Source: Pseudomonas sp. Choline-02u-1 (GTDB taxonomy: Bacteria > Pseudomonadota > Gammaproteobacteria > Pseudomonadales > Pseudomonadaceae). From it: a stretch of DNA of 64,000 nucleotides. The notes beneath the pieces are model-generated. The model saw only the letters and a program-made list of their open reading frames with translations. It did no database searches and was not told the origin of the DNA. Below, in pieces: positions 17,783 through 28,709 of this stretch; position 1 is the stretch's first letter, and each line of letters begins with the position of its first letter. The DNA lies in assembly GCF_002836515.1 (NCBI RefSeq), contig NZ_PJBC01000063.1:62001-126000 (forward strand), written 5' to 3'. The translations under genes and the position numbers were made by a program.

Positions 17783-18156
17783 GGCTTGATCCTCACTCGA
17801 TTGAATGAAATGGCTGCTGCTCCACTTTCCGAAGTGAAAAGGGCCGAGTGAGTTCATTCGGGTTTTCGAGATTTTGATCAGCGGATACTCCGCGTCCGTC
17901 TGAGCAGCCGAGGCAGCTGCCTGTTTGCCTGCCATATAACTGCCGTCTGAGTTATGCGACAATGCGCGCCAATGTCCAACAAGAACCCCGTACTCGTCGC
18001 TCAGCAGCTTGCCTTCAACGGCCCCAGTTGCGGTCGGCTTATGCGCGTTGGCTCAACTCAAGCACAGACTGGGGGGAGCTGGAAAAGCTCCGGATTGGTA
18101 CTCAAATCTGTACCAGGCACCAAAGACCAGCTCTAACCCATTGATAGGTAAGGTAA
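17783..18156. other. 374-base non-coding region between divergent genes
   Basis: This separates the divergent dehydrogenase and ybiT genes, so it should contain both promoters. A short perfect inverted repeat (GGAGCT, loop GGAAA, AGCTCC) sits near 18077. Short open frames here have no protein-like character. Nothing else is recognised. Confidence 0.5.
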
Positions 18157-19743
18157 TTGATCTCCACAGCTAACATCACGATGCAGTTTGGCGCCAAGCC
18201 GCTGTTCGAAAACGTTTCGGTCAAATTCGGCGCAGGCAATCGCTACGGCCTGATCGGTGCCAACGGTTGCGGCAAGTCGACCTTCATGAAAATCCTCGGC
18301 GGCGATCTCGATCCGTCCGGCGGTCAGGTCATGCTCGAGCCGAACGTGCGTCTGGGTAAGCTGCGCCAGGATCAGTTCGCCTACGAAGAATTCACCGTGA
18401 TCGACACCGTGATCATGGGTCACGAAGAGCTGTGGAAGGTCAAGGCCGAGCGCGATCGCATCTACTCGCTGGCAGAAATGTCCGAAGAAGACGGCATGGC
18501 TGTTGCGGAGCTGGAAACCGAATTCGCCGAGATGGACGGTTACACCGCCGAATCCCGCGCCGGCGAGCTGTTGCTGGGTCTGGGCATTCCGCTGGAGCAG
18601 CATTTCGGCCCGATGAGCGAAGTCTCGCCAGGCTGGAAACTGCGCGTGCTGCTGGCGCAGGCACTGTTCTCCGATCCGGAAGTGTTGTTGCTCGACGAAC
18701 CGACCAACCACCTGGACATCAACACCATTCGCTGGCTGGAAAACATCCTGACTCAGCGTAACAGCCTGATGATCATCATCTCCCACGACCGTCACTTCTT
18801 GAACAGCGTGTGCACGCACATGGCTGACCTGGATTACGGCGAGCTGCGTCTGTTCCCGGGCAACTACGACGAATACATGACCGTGGCGACCCAGTCCCGC
18901 GAGCAACTGCTGTCGGACAACGCCAAGAAGAAAGCGCAGATTTCCGAGCTGCAATCGTTCGTCAGCCGCTTCTCGGCCAACGCCTCGAAAGCCAAGCAGG
19001 CCACCTCCCGCGCCAAGGCGATCGACAAGATCCAGCTGGCCGAGGTCAAGCCTTCGAGCCGCGTCAGCCCGTTCATTCGTTTCGAGCAGAACAAAAAGCT
19101 GCACCGTCAGGCGGTCATGGTCGAGAAAATGGCCAAGGGTTTCGACGGCAAGCCACTGTTCAAGGATTTCAGCTTCCAGGTTGAAGCGGGCGAGCGCGTC
19201 GCGATCATCGGCCCGAACGGTATCGGCAAAACCACCTTGCTGCGCACTCTGGTGAACGAACTGACCCCGGACGCCGGTAGCGTGAAATGGACCGATGCCG
19301 CTGAGCTGGGCTACTACGCTCAGGACCACGCCCACGACTTCGAAGACGACGTCACCCTGTTCGACTGGATGGGTCAGTGGACTCAGGGCGAGCAGATGAT
19401 TCGTGGCACCCTGGGCCGCATGCTGTTCTCCAACGACGAGATCCTCAAGTCGGTCAAGGTCATCTCCGGTGGTGAGCAAGGTCGCATGCTGTTCGGCAAG
19501 CTGATTCTGCAAAAGCCGAACGTGCTGATCATGGACGAGCCGACCAACCACCTGGACATGGAATCGATCGAAGCGCTGAACCTGGCGCTGGAAAACTACC
19601 CGGGCACGTTGATCTTCGTCAGCCACGACCGTGAGTTCGTATCGTCCCTGGCCACCCGCATCATCGAGCTGAGCCCGAACGGCGTGACCGACTTCAGCGG
19701 CACTTATGACGACTACCTGCGTAGCCAGGGCGTCGTTTTCTAA
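18157..19743 (+). CDS. ybiT: YbiT-type ABC-F ATPase (ribosome-associated)
   Basis: 528 aa, matching E. coli YbiT (530). It has two ABC domains and no membrane segments. The first has Walker A GANGCGKST, a degenerate signature SPGWKLR and Walker B LLLDEPTNHLD. The second has Walker A GPNGIGKTT, signature SGGEQGR and LIMDEPTNHLD. The inter-domain linker with the coiled P-site tip (QSFVSRFSANASKAKQATSR) is intact. ABC-F proteins bind the ribosomal E site and adjust translation. The start is TTG 18157 after TAAGG; no in-frame ATG exists near MQFGAKPLF except residue 9. Confidence 0.93.
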   Translation: MISTANITMQFGAKPLFENVSVKFGAGNRYGLIGANGCGKSTFMKILGGDLDPSGGQVMLEPNVRLGKLRQDQFAYEEFTVIDTVIMGHEELWKVKAERDRIYSLAEMSEEDGMAVAELETEFAEMDGYTAESRAGELLLGLGIPLEQHFGPMSEVSPGWKLRVLLAQALFSDPEVLLLDEPTNHLDINTIRWLENILTQRNSLMIIISHDRHFLNSVCTHMADLDYGELRLFPGNYDEYMTVATQSREQLLSDNAKKKAQISELQSFVSRFSANASKAKQATSRAKAIDKIQLAEVKPSSRVSPFIRFEQNKKLHRQAVMVEKMAKGFDGKPLFKDFSFQVEAGERVAIIGPNGIGKTTLLRTLVNELTPDAGSVKWTDAAELGYYAQDHAHDFEDDVTLFDWMGQWTQGEQMIRGTLGRMLFSNDEILKSVKVISGGEQGRMLFGKLILQKPNVLIMDEPTNHLDMESIEALNLALENYPGTLIFVSHDREFVSSLATRIIELSPNGVTDFSGTYDDYLRSQGVVF

Positions 19744-19780
19744 GAACAGCCGCGAGTTTCAAGCGGCAAGCTGCAAGTTG

Positions 19781-19809
19781 AAAGCCCTGTCCATGTGACG
19801 GGGCTTTTT
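19781..19809 (+). terminator. Intrinsic terminator of ybiT
   Basis: AAAGCCC at 19781-19787 pairs with GGGCTTT at 19801-19807, and a T run ends the stem. It lies 38 bases after the ybiT stop. Confidence 0.8.
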
Positions 19810-19849
19810 GCATTCGGCGTTTGGGAATTGTGGGTGCGCAGATATTCGC

Positions 19850-19977
19850 GAGCAGGCTCGCACGTTGATCGTTCCCACGCTCCGCGTGGGAATGCAGCCC
19901 GGGACGCTCCGCGTCCCAACCACAGACGCGGAGCGTCCATGGCGGCGTTACCACGCAGAGCGTGGGAACGATCATTA
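19850..19977. repeat. REP-like palindrome cluster (TTCCCACGCTCCGCGTGGGA type)
   Basis: Several short palindromes are joined: a TTCGCGAGCAGGCTCGC piece, GATCGTTCCCACGC with its mirror, and a GACGCTCCGCGTCCC pair. The whole forms an imperfect inverted repeat. It fills most of the 322-base gap between ybiT and the MFS gene. Confidence 0.85.
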
Positions 19978-20065
19978 AGGTGAAGTAGTTAGCCTGCTTT
20001 CATTTATCTCAGCCCCGCGCCATGATGTCGGCAACTCTCCCACCGCCGACCGCGAACGAGTGCTC

Positions 20066-21253
20066 ATGTCTGCGCAGCCACTGCCACCACAAAGCTCCCT
20101 GGCGATCACCCTGCAGATCGTCTCCATCGTTTTCTACACTTTCATCGCCTTCCTCTGCATCGGTTTGCCGATCGCCGTGTTGCCCGGTTATGTCCACGAG
20201 CAACTGGGTTTCAGCGCGATCATTGCCGGCCTGGTCATCGGTTCGCAGTATCTGGCCACCCTGCTCAGCCGGCCAATGGCCGGGCGCATGTCGGACACGC
20301 TTGGGACCAAACGGGCGATCATTTATGGCTTGTGGGGGATTGTGCTCAGTGGCGCGCTGACGTTGTTGTCGACCTTGCTGCAAAGCTTTGCGCTGACCAG
20401 CCTGTTGATCCTGATCGCCGGGCGCCTGCTGCTCGGTATAGCCCAAGGCTTGATCGGCGTCGGCACCATCAGTTGGTGCATGGGCCAGGTCGGTGTCGAG
20501 CACACGGCCAAATCCATCGGCTGGAACGGTATCGCCTCCTACGGCGCGATTGCCATTGGCGCGCCGCTGGGCGTGGTGATGGTCGCTGAATACGGCTTTG
20601 TCAGTCTTGGCATCGTGCTGTCGGCGTTGGCGGCAGGTGCGTTGTGGTTAATCCGCAACAAGCCCTCGGTGCCCGTGATCCGTGGCGAGCGCCTGTCGTT
20701 CTGGGCGGTGTTCGGCAAGATTGCGCCGTACGGCACCAGCCTGACACTCGCCTCGATCGGCTACGGCACGCTGACCACGTTCATCACCCTTTATTACCTC
20801 AACCGAGGCTGGACTGGCGCGGCGTACTGCCTGACGGTATTTGGCGTGTGCTTCATTCTGTCGCGGCTGCTGTTTATTTCGGCGATTGCCCGCTTTGGCG
20901 GGTTTGCCTCGGCTATCGTCTGCATGACGGTGGAAACCGTCGGCCTTGTGCTGCTGTGGCTGGCGCCTTCCACCGCGTATGCGTTGATTGGTGCAGGGCT
21001 GGCGGGTTTCGGGCTGTCGTTGGTTTACCCGGCGCTGGGGGTTGAAGCAATCAAGCAAGTGCCGAGTTCGAGTCGCGGGTCAGGCTTGGGGGCATATGCC
21101 GTATTCTTCGATCTGGCCCTGGCGATTGCCGGGCCGTTGATGGGCGCGGTGGCATTGAATCTGGGCTATTCGTGGATTTTTTTCAGCGCAGCACTGTTAT
21201 CCGTGACCGGACTGGGCCTGACCTTGCTGCTCAAGCGCCGGGCGATGCCCTGA
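20066..21253 (+). CDS. MFS transporter (YhhS-like)
   Basis: 395 aa from ATG 20066 with 12 predicted membrane helices. The MFS motif between helices 2 and 3 is RPMAGRMSDTLGTKRA. Helix 4 carries RLLLGIAQGLIGVGTISWCM. The size and these segments resemble the YhhS/arabinose-efflux group. The substrate cannot be told from sequence. It stands alone after the REP cluster, with the porin gene 93 bases downstream on the same strand. Confidence 0.85.
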   Translation: MSAQPLPPQSSLAITLQIVSIVFYTFIAFLCIGLPIAVLPGYVHEQLGFSAIIAGLVIGSQYLATLLSRPMAGRMSDTLGTKRAIIYGLWGIVLSGALTLLSTLLQSFALTSLLILIAGRLLLGIAQGLIGVGTISWCMGQVGVEHTAKSIGWNGIASYGAIAIGAPLGVVMVAEYGFVSLGIVLSALAAGALWLIRNKPSVPVIRGERLSFWAVFGKIAPYGTSLTLASIGYGTLTTFITLYYLNRGWTGAAYCLTVFGVCFILSRLLFISAIARFGGFASAIVCMTVETVGLVLLWLAPSTAYALIGAGLAGFGLSLVYPALGVEAIKQVPSSSRGSGLGAYAVFFDLALAIAGPLMGAVALNLGYSWIFFSAALLSVTGLGLTLLLKRRAMP

Positions 21254-21346
21254 CTCTGGACACCGCTAACTGAGCACATCGACCCAATCCTTTTTGTTCG
21301 CAGCAACCGATCATCAGCGCCATCCCAATTGCCGCCGGCTCTGACC

Positions 21347-22642
21347 ATGATCAACTGCGCCCCCTCGCGCCTCACCCTGCTTGCACTGTTCTGCAGCCTC
21401 AGCGCTAGCGCCTGCGCCGATGGTTTTTTCGACGATGCGAAAAGCGATGTGCTGCTGCGCAACTTTTACCTGAACAACGATTACCGCTCGCCAACGCCTG
21501 CCGGGAAAAATTACAAACAGGAGTGGGCCCAGGGTCTTATCGGCAATTTCTCATCCGGTTTCACAAAAGGCACGGTCGGCTTTGGCATCGACGCCCACGC
21601 CTTCGTCGGTTTGAAACTCGACGGCGGCAAGGGCCACTCAGGTACCGGCCTGCTACCGGTCGACAGCGATGGCCGCAGCGAAGATGACTATTCCAGCGCA
21701 GGCGGCGCCTTCAAGCTGAAAGTCTCGCGCACTACCCTGACCTTCGGCGAAATGACTGTGGAGACCCCGGTCTTCGACACGTCCGACAAACGCCTGCAAC
21801 CGGAATACGCTACAGGCTTTCTGCTCAACAGCACCGAGTTCGAAAACGTCAATCTGGTTGGCGGGCACTTTACTGCGTTCAAGAATCAGGACAGTTCCTC
21901 CGGTAAAGACGATTTCTACGGTTACGGCGCCAGCACCGAAGCGGGCGGGATCAGCTTCGTCGGCGCCGACCTGTTCAGCAGCAACCCGGTCGGCGGCGCG
22001 CTCTACGCCTCCGAGTTGAGCGACACCTGGCACCAGTACTACGGCAACCTGCACTTCAAACAGTCCGGCGTGCTGCTCGACGCTAACCTCTACCACACCC
22101 GCGACACCGGCCGCGCATTGGCTGGCGAGATCGATAACACTGCCTTCAGCCTCTCCGGTAAATACAGCTTCGGCGCCTACGCGGTGATGCTTGGCTGGCA
22201 ACGCATCAATGGCGACACGCCGTTCGATTTCGTCGGTGGCGACTCGATCTACCTGGCCAACTCAATCAAATACGCCGACTTCAACGGCGCCAACGAACGC
22301 TCATGGCAGGCCCGCTACGACCTCGACCTCGGCGCCTTCGGCCTTCCCGGGCTGAACTTCATGACCCGCTACGTCCGTGGCAGCCACATCGACGGCAGCC
22401 ATGCGCCCAGGAGCGGTGCGTACAACCCGCTCGACGCCGACAGCGGCGGCTATCAACCGCAACAGGGTGATGGCGGCAAGCATTGGGAACGCGACATCGA
22501 CTTGAAATACGTCGTCCAGTCCGGCGCCGCAAAAGACTTGTCGGTGCAACTCTCCCACGTCACCCACCGCGCCAACGAAGCCCAGGCCGGCGATGACATT
22601 GACCGGATTTACGTGGTCATCCAGTACCCGCTGGGTTTCTGA
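21347..22642 (+). CDS. OprD-family outer-membrane porin
   Basis: 431 aa from ATG 21347, with a signal peptide (LTLLALFCSLSASACA, cleavage before DGFFDD). The mature start DDAKSDVLLRNFYLNNDYRS followed by KEWAQG-type text (YKQEWAQGLIGNFSSGFTKG) is the OprD hallmark. Alternating strands run to a terminal Phe (VVIQYPLGF), as needed for BAM insertion. OprD paralogues carry basic amino acids, peptides or carboxylates; the exact one here cannot be fixed. It is shorter in some loops than classic OprD. Confidence 0.92.
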   Translation: MINCAPSRLTLLALFCSLSASACADGFFDDAKSDVLLRNFYLNNDYRSPTPAGKNYKQEWAQGLIGNFSSGFTKGTVGFGIDAHAFVGLKLDGGKGHSGTGLLPVDSDGRSEDDYSSAGGAFKLKVSRTTLTFGEMTVETPVFDTSDKRLQPEYATGFLLNSTEFENVNLVGGHFTAFKNQDSSSGKDDFYGYGASTEAGGISFVGADLFSSNPVGGALYASELSDTWHQYYGNLHFKQSGVLLDANLYHTRDTGRALAGEIDNTAFSLSGKYSFGAYAVMLGWQRINGDTPFDFVGGDSIYLANSIKYADFNGANERSWQARYDLDLGAFGLPGLNFMTRYVRGSHIDGSHAPRSGAYNPLDADSGGYQPQQGDGGKHWERDIDLKYVVQSGAAKDLSVQLSHVTHRANEAQAGDDIDRIYVVIQYPLGF

Positions 22643-22680
22643 ATGACCCGCTCAGCCGTTACTGAAAAAAGGATGTCAAC

Positions 22681-23350
22681 TGTGGGAGCGGGCTTGCTCG
22701 CGAAGGCTGTGCGTCAGCCTACATCTGAGTCGCTGACCCGACGCTTTCGCGAGCAAGCCCGCTCCCACACTTGACCTGGGTCGGACACAAATTCTGCGAC
22801 CTCTGCCAGATACCTGTGGGAGCGGGCTTGCTCGCGAAGGCTGTGCGTCAGCCTACATCTGAGTCGCTGACCCGACGCTCTCGCGAGCAAGCCCGCTCCC
22901 ACACTTGACCTGGGCCAGACACAAGTTCTGCGACCTCTGCCAGATACCTGTGGGAGCGGGCTTGCTCGCGAAGGCTGTGCGTCAGCCTACATCTGAGTCG
23001 CTGACCCGACACTTTCGCGAGCAAGGCCGCTCCCGCACTTGACCTGGGCCAGACACAAGTTCTGCGACCTCTGCCAGATACCTGTGGGAGCGGGCTTGCT
23101 CGCGAAGGCTGTGCGTCAGCCCACATCTGAGTCGCTGACCCGACGCTTTCGCGAGCAAGCCCGCTCCCACATTTGATCTGCGTCGGACACAAATTCTGCG
23201 ACCTCTGCCAGATACCTGTGGGAGCGGGCTTGCTCGCGAAGGCTGTGCGTCAGCCTACATCTGAGTCGCTGACCCGACACTTTCGCGAGCAAGGCCGCTC
23301 CCGCACTTGACCTGGGCCAGACACAAATTCTGCGACCTCTGCCAGATCCA
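22681..23350. repeat. Five tandem 134-bp units, each with one REPIN
   Basis: The units start at 22681, 22815, 22949, 23083 and 23217, exactly 134 bases apart. Each has two inverted GTGGGAGCGGGCTTGCTCGC-type REPs (about 92 bases) and a 42-base spacer ending in CTCTGCCAGAT. Units 3 and 5 share a linked variant set (ACACTTTCGCGAGCAAGGCC, then CCCGCA), pointing to unequal exchange or conversion within the array. The last spacer runs directly into the flank of selC. The 739-base gap after the porin gene has no gene other than selC. Confidence 0.96.
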
Positions 23351-23381
23351 TGTGGAATCGGAAAGCGCCGGAGGAAAAAAC

Positions 23382-23477
23382 TGGCGGAAGACAGCCGGAG
23401 TCGAACCTGCCCGGGAACGGATGCCGTCCCCAACCGGGTTTGAAGCCCGGCCGCGCCACCGGGCGCGATTGTCTTCC
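23382..23477 (-). tRNA. selC: tRNA-Sec (anticodon TCA)
   Basis: 96 bases including an encoded CCA at the 3' end (23384-23382). The 8-bp acceptor stem (GGAAGACA with TGTCTTCC) is longer than in ordinary tRNAs, as in bacterial tRNA-Sec. The anticodon TCA lies in the loop CTTCAAA, in the GGGCTTCAAACCC hairpin. The T loop reads GGTTCGACTCC. A long variable arm (GACGGCATCCGTTCC-like) is present. It starts 5 bases after the selB stop, so it may be cut from the selAB transcript. A T6 run follows the CCA. Confidence 0.96.
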
Positions 23478-23482
23478 TCAAT

Positions 23483-25395
<1,913 letters not shown>

Positions 25396-25399
<4 letters not shown>

Positions 25400-26808
25400 G
25401 GGTCGACCTGCAATTGCGGCAACTGCGCCAGCCACGCCGGCTCATCGTCGAGCTGACGCAGATCCAGCCACAGCGCGTCGTCGGCGATTCGCCCGAGCAC
25501 CGGAACCGGCAGACCGCGCAACGCCTTTTCGAGATTGAGCAGATGGCGCCCGCGCCAACGCTTGGACACCTGCGGTCGACAGCACAGCGCTGCACTCGGC
25601 AGACGCGCCACCGGTTGGCTGCCGCTACCGATCATGCCCAGGGCCTCGACTGCGCTGACCTGCCAGACCTCCCCCACCACGTCGGCAAGCAAAGGGGACA
25701 AACGCACAGCCTGAGCATGAATCTCGGTTTGCGAACGGGTCAGCAGGCGCAGGCTCGGCAGACGCTCGGCGAGGCGGTCCGGATCACGGTACAAACCAAG
25801 AACCGCTTCCAGCGCGGCCAGGGTCAACTTGTCGACGCGCAGCGCGCGTTTCAACGGATTCTTCTTGATCTTCGCGATCAATTCTTTGCGCCCGACAATC
25901 AACCCGGCCTGCGGCCCTCCAAGCAATTTGTCGCCGCTGAAGGTGACAATATCGGCGCCATCAAGCAATGCCTGGCGCACCGTCGGTTCCGCCGGCAGCC
26001 CCCATCGGGTCAGGTCGAGCAGGCTGCCGCTACCCAGATCCTCCAGTAACGGCAAGCCATGGGTGTGCGCCAACTCGGCCAGTGCAGCGGTCGGCACTCG
26101 TGCGGTGAAGCCCTCGATGCTGTAGTTGCTGGCATGCACGCGCATGATCAAACCGCTACGCGGGCCGATCGCCGCCTCGTAATCGCGGGCATGGGTGCGG
26201 TTGGTGGTGCCGACTTCGTGCAAGCGCACGCCGGCACGCGCCATGATGTCGGGGATGCGGAACGCGCCGCCGATCTCGATCAGCTCACCGCGCGAGATGA
26301 TGCCTTCCTTGCGTGCGCCCAGGCTGTTGAGGGTCAGCAGCACGGCAGCGGCATTGTTGTTGACCACGGTCACGGCTTCGGCGCCGGTCAGTTCGCGGAT
26401 CATGCCCTCGATGAGGTCGTCGCGATCACCGCGCTTGCCGCTGGCCAGATCGAATTCCAGATTCAGCGGATAACGTGCAGCCATTTGCACCGCTTCGATG
26501 GCTTCTTCGGGCAACAACGCGCGGCCGAGATTGGTGTGCAGCACCGTGCCGGTCAGATTGAATACCCGGCGTACCTGGCTGCGTTGCTGTTGCGCCAAGC
26601 GCTCGCCGACGCGCCCGGCGAGCACTTCAGCGCCGATTTCAATGGCCGACAACTGCCCGTTCAACACGCCAGGCCTCAGCTCATCGAGCAACTGGCGCAG
26701 TCCCGTCAGCAACGAATCCCGGCCGTAACGCTCGGCCAACGGCGCGCACGCCGGATGACGCAACAACCCATCAATAGACGGCAACCGCAGGGCAACGCTG
26801 GAAGACAT
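25396..26808 (-). CDS. selA: SelA: L-seryl-tRNA(Sec) selenium transferase
   Basis: 470 aa from ATG 26808; the in-frame upstream start lies inside a REP. It is a fold-type I PLP enzyme with the lysine in FSGDKLLGGPQAG (Lys294) and family segments FNLTGTVLHTNLGRALLP, VNNNAAAVLLTLNSL and LHEVGTTNRTHARDYE. It converts Ser-tRNA(Sec) to Sec-tRNA(Sec) using selenophosphate. SelD, which makes that donor, is not in the window. The gene is 305 bases downstream of fdhE on the same strand, with REPs filling the gap, so it may be read from fdo or from its own promoter. Confidence 0.96.
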
Positions 26809-26837
26809 CAAACACTCCTGTTTTGACCGCAAAGGCC

Positions 26838-27092
26838 CCTTCGGGAGCAAGCCCCCTCCCACAGGTATTCAGCAGTGTAGACGCACTGTGGGAGCGAGCC
26901 TGCTCGCGAAAGTGGCAGGTCAGTTAAAGATGATGGTCTGAAACAGCCCCTTCGGGAGCAAGCCCCCCTCCCACATTTTTCGGCAGTGATGAAGTCCGGT
27001 GGGAGCGGGCTTGCTCGCGAAGGCGGTGGGTCAGCCAAAGAAGATGTGTCTGGAAAGGCCCCTTCGGGAGCAAGCCCCTTCCCACGGGTGCT
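26838..27092. repeat. Mixed REP cluster between fdhE and selA
   Basis: Three copies of a CCCCTTCGGGAGCAAGCCCC-type REP (near 26838, 26947 and 27058) alternate with two GTGGGAGCGGGCTTGCTCGC-type copies (near 26888 and 27000). The spacings of about 110 bases suggest local duplication, but the units have diverged. This occupies nearly all of the 305-base gap. Confidence 0.88.
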
Positions 27093-27113
27093 CCAGCAGT
27101 GTAGACGCTGTGC

Positions 27114-28040
27114 TCATTCGTCTCCCGGCGCCAGCAACAGATTCGGTGCCAGACGCTGATAACCATCCTGAGCCAGACGCATGTCCAGCAGCAAACTGCC
27201 GAGGTCCGCCGACAGCGCCTCGGCCTCGGCATCGTTCTCCAGATACAGCAATTTCAAGTAGCTGTTACAGCTCGGGCAGACTTCGGCGCGCAGCGGCGCC
27301 TGTTCGGCGCTGTGCCGATCATCTTCCTGGCTGAGATACTCAAGGCCCTTGCTCTGCTCGCAATACACGCACTTGACCCGCACCACATGCCATTCGCAGG
27401 CACACAGTGAGCACACCAGATAACGCAATCCGTTGTGCTTGCCGCGATGGCGGATCACCCCGGCCATGGCCGGCGAACCACAGGCCGGGCATTGACTGAG
27501 GCTGTCGCCGGGTTTGAGTTGCAACTGCGGCACGCTGAGCAGCCAGTGGCTCCAGGCGGTTTGCAGCGCCGCGCCGAGAAACGGCACCAGCGCCGCCGGC
27601 ACCAGCGAATACTGACCGCTGACCAGCGCCACCGCCCACGCGCGCAATTGACCGGAACGGGCGGCGCGCAGACTGTCCAGCGCGTCGATGACCGCTGGCT
27701 GATCCGCAGGCGCATAGCGCTGCAGCAAGGCCACCAGCCATGGCTGCCAGACCTCTTCACGCACCAAGGTGTCTGCCGCAAATGGCGGCAGACCGTGCTG
27801 TTGACAGGCTTCGAAGCGCTGCGTATCGAACGCTGCCGTTAGCGGCGGATCGTCGAAGACCTGTTGCTGCGCCCGGCACACACCAGCGATCAGCCGCAGA
27901 TAATCCGCCAGCCCACTGCCCTCGGCCAGACGCTCCAGGCGCTCGGCACGCAGGGCAAACAGGTTACGCGGTGGCAGGTACAGAAACGGCGGCGAACTGG
28001 CCGCCGCTTCGATTTCCCCAGGTTCCAGAATGCTTGGCAA
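27114..28040 (-). CDS. fdhE: FdhE: formate dehydrogenase accessory protein
   Basis: 308 aa, the usual size. The C-terminal half carries four CxxC pairs in rubredoxin-like order: CPACGSPAMAG, CSLCACEWHVVR, CVYCEQSKGLEYLS and CPSCNSYLKLLYLE. FdhE is a cytoplasmic iron-binding factor needed for active respiratory formate dehydrogenase. The start is 3 bases after the fdoI stop. This order (structural genes, fdhE, sel genes) fits a single assembly and decoding locus. Confidence 0.95.
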   Translation of the reverse strand: MPSILEPGEIEAAASSPPFLYLPPRNLFALRAERLERLAEGSGLADYLRLIAGVCRAQQQVFDDPPLTAAFDTQRFEACQQHGLPPFAADTLVREEVWQPWLVALLQRYAPADQPAVIDALDSLRAARSGQLRAWAVALVSGQYSLVPAALVPFLGAALQTAWSHWLLSVPQLQLKPGDSLSQCPACGSPAMAGVIRHRGKHNGLRYLVCSLCACEWHVVRVKCVYCEQSKGLEYLSQEDDRHSAEQAPLRAEVCPSCNSYLKLLYLENDAEAEALSADLGSLLLDMRLAQDGYQRLAPNLLLAPGDE

Positions 28041-28043
28041 AAG

Positions 28044-28709
28044 TCAGCCCTTTTTCGTCAGCGGTCGCTCGGACAGGTCCCGAGGCTGTTCGTCGCGGGT
28101 CACCTCGCGGTACCACAGTTCATGGTGTTTTTTCGCCCACGGCCGGCTGACCCAGCCATGCAACATGGCGTCGACCGAACCCTTGATCCACAAACCAGCG
28201 TAGATGTGCACGATGATGCTCAGCACCAGCACGAACCCGGCCAAGGCATGCAGGAGCATGGCCCAGCGGATCGCGGTGATGCCGAAATACGCGCTGAACC
28301 ACGCACGCCAGATCACCAGCCCGGTGAACAGCAACCCGAGCATGCACAGCAGTAAAGTCCAGAACAGCAGCTTTTGCCCGGCGTTGTACTTACCCACCGG
28401 CGGCACGCTTTCTTCGTCGTTGACCATGACCCGATTGATCCGCCGCAGCCATTGGCGGTCGTTGGCGATGAAGAAATTGGTGCGCCAGAAGCTGAACACC
28501 AGCCCGAGGAACAGCACGAACATGGCGATGCCCATGTACGGGTGCAGGATCCGCGTCCAGGTACCGCCGCCGAACAGGTGACTCAGCCAGAACAGCGACG
28601 GATGAAACAACGCCAGCCCCGACAGCCCGGCCATGAAAAACAGGATCGCCACCAGCCAGTGATTGGTGCGCTGGTTGGCGCTGTAACGCAGGATTGTCTT
28701 GTGACTCAT
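28044..28709 (-). CDS. fdoI: FdoI: formate dehydrogenase cytochrome b556 (gamma) subunit
   Basis: 221 aa with four membrane helices. Haem-ligand histidines are expected in RTNHWLVAILFFMAGLSGLA, HPYMGIAMFVLFLGL, LLHALAGFVLVLSIIVHIYA and near the C terminus. It takes electrons from FdoH to quinone. It starts inside the fdoH stop (ATGA, 4-base overlap) and ends 3 bases before fdhE. It is normal in length. Confidence 0.95.
   Translation of the reverse strand: MSHKTILRYSANQRTNHWLVAILFFMAGLSGLALFHPSLFWLSHLFGGGTWTRILHPYMGIAMFVLFLGLVFSFWRTNFFIANDRQWLRRINRVMVNDEESVPPVGKYNAGQKLLFWTLLLCMLGLLFTGLVIWRAWFSAYFGITAIRWAMLLHALAGFVLVLSIIVHIYAGLWIKGSVDAMLHGWVSRPWAKKHHELWYREVTRDEQPRDLSERPLTKKG

Noticed and set aside
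17954..18144. Short plus-strand frames upstream of ybiT
   Set aside because: Only 60 codons, no ribosome site and no conserved-looking sequence; treated as leader DNA.
18133..19626. 497-codon minus-strand frame opposite ybiT
   Set aside because: Shadow of the well-identified ABC-F gene.
22681..23350. Regular repeats that could be read as a CRISPR array
   Set aside because: Units are 134 bases with spacers nearly identical to each other, each repeat is a two-armed REPIN, and there are no cas genes.
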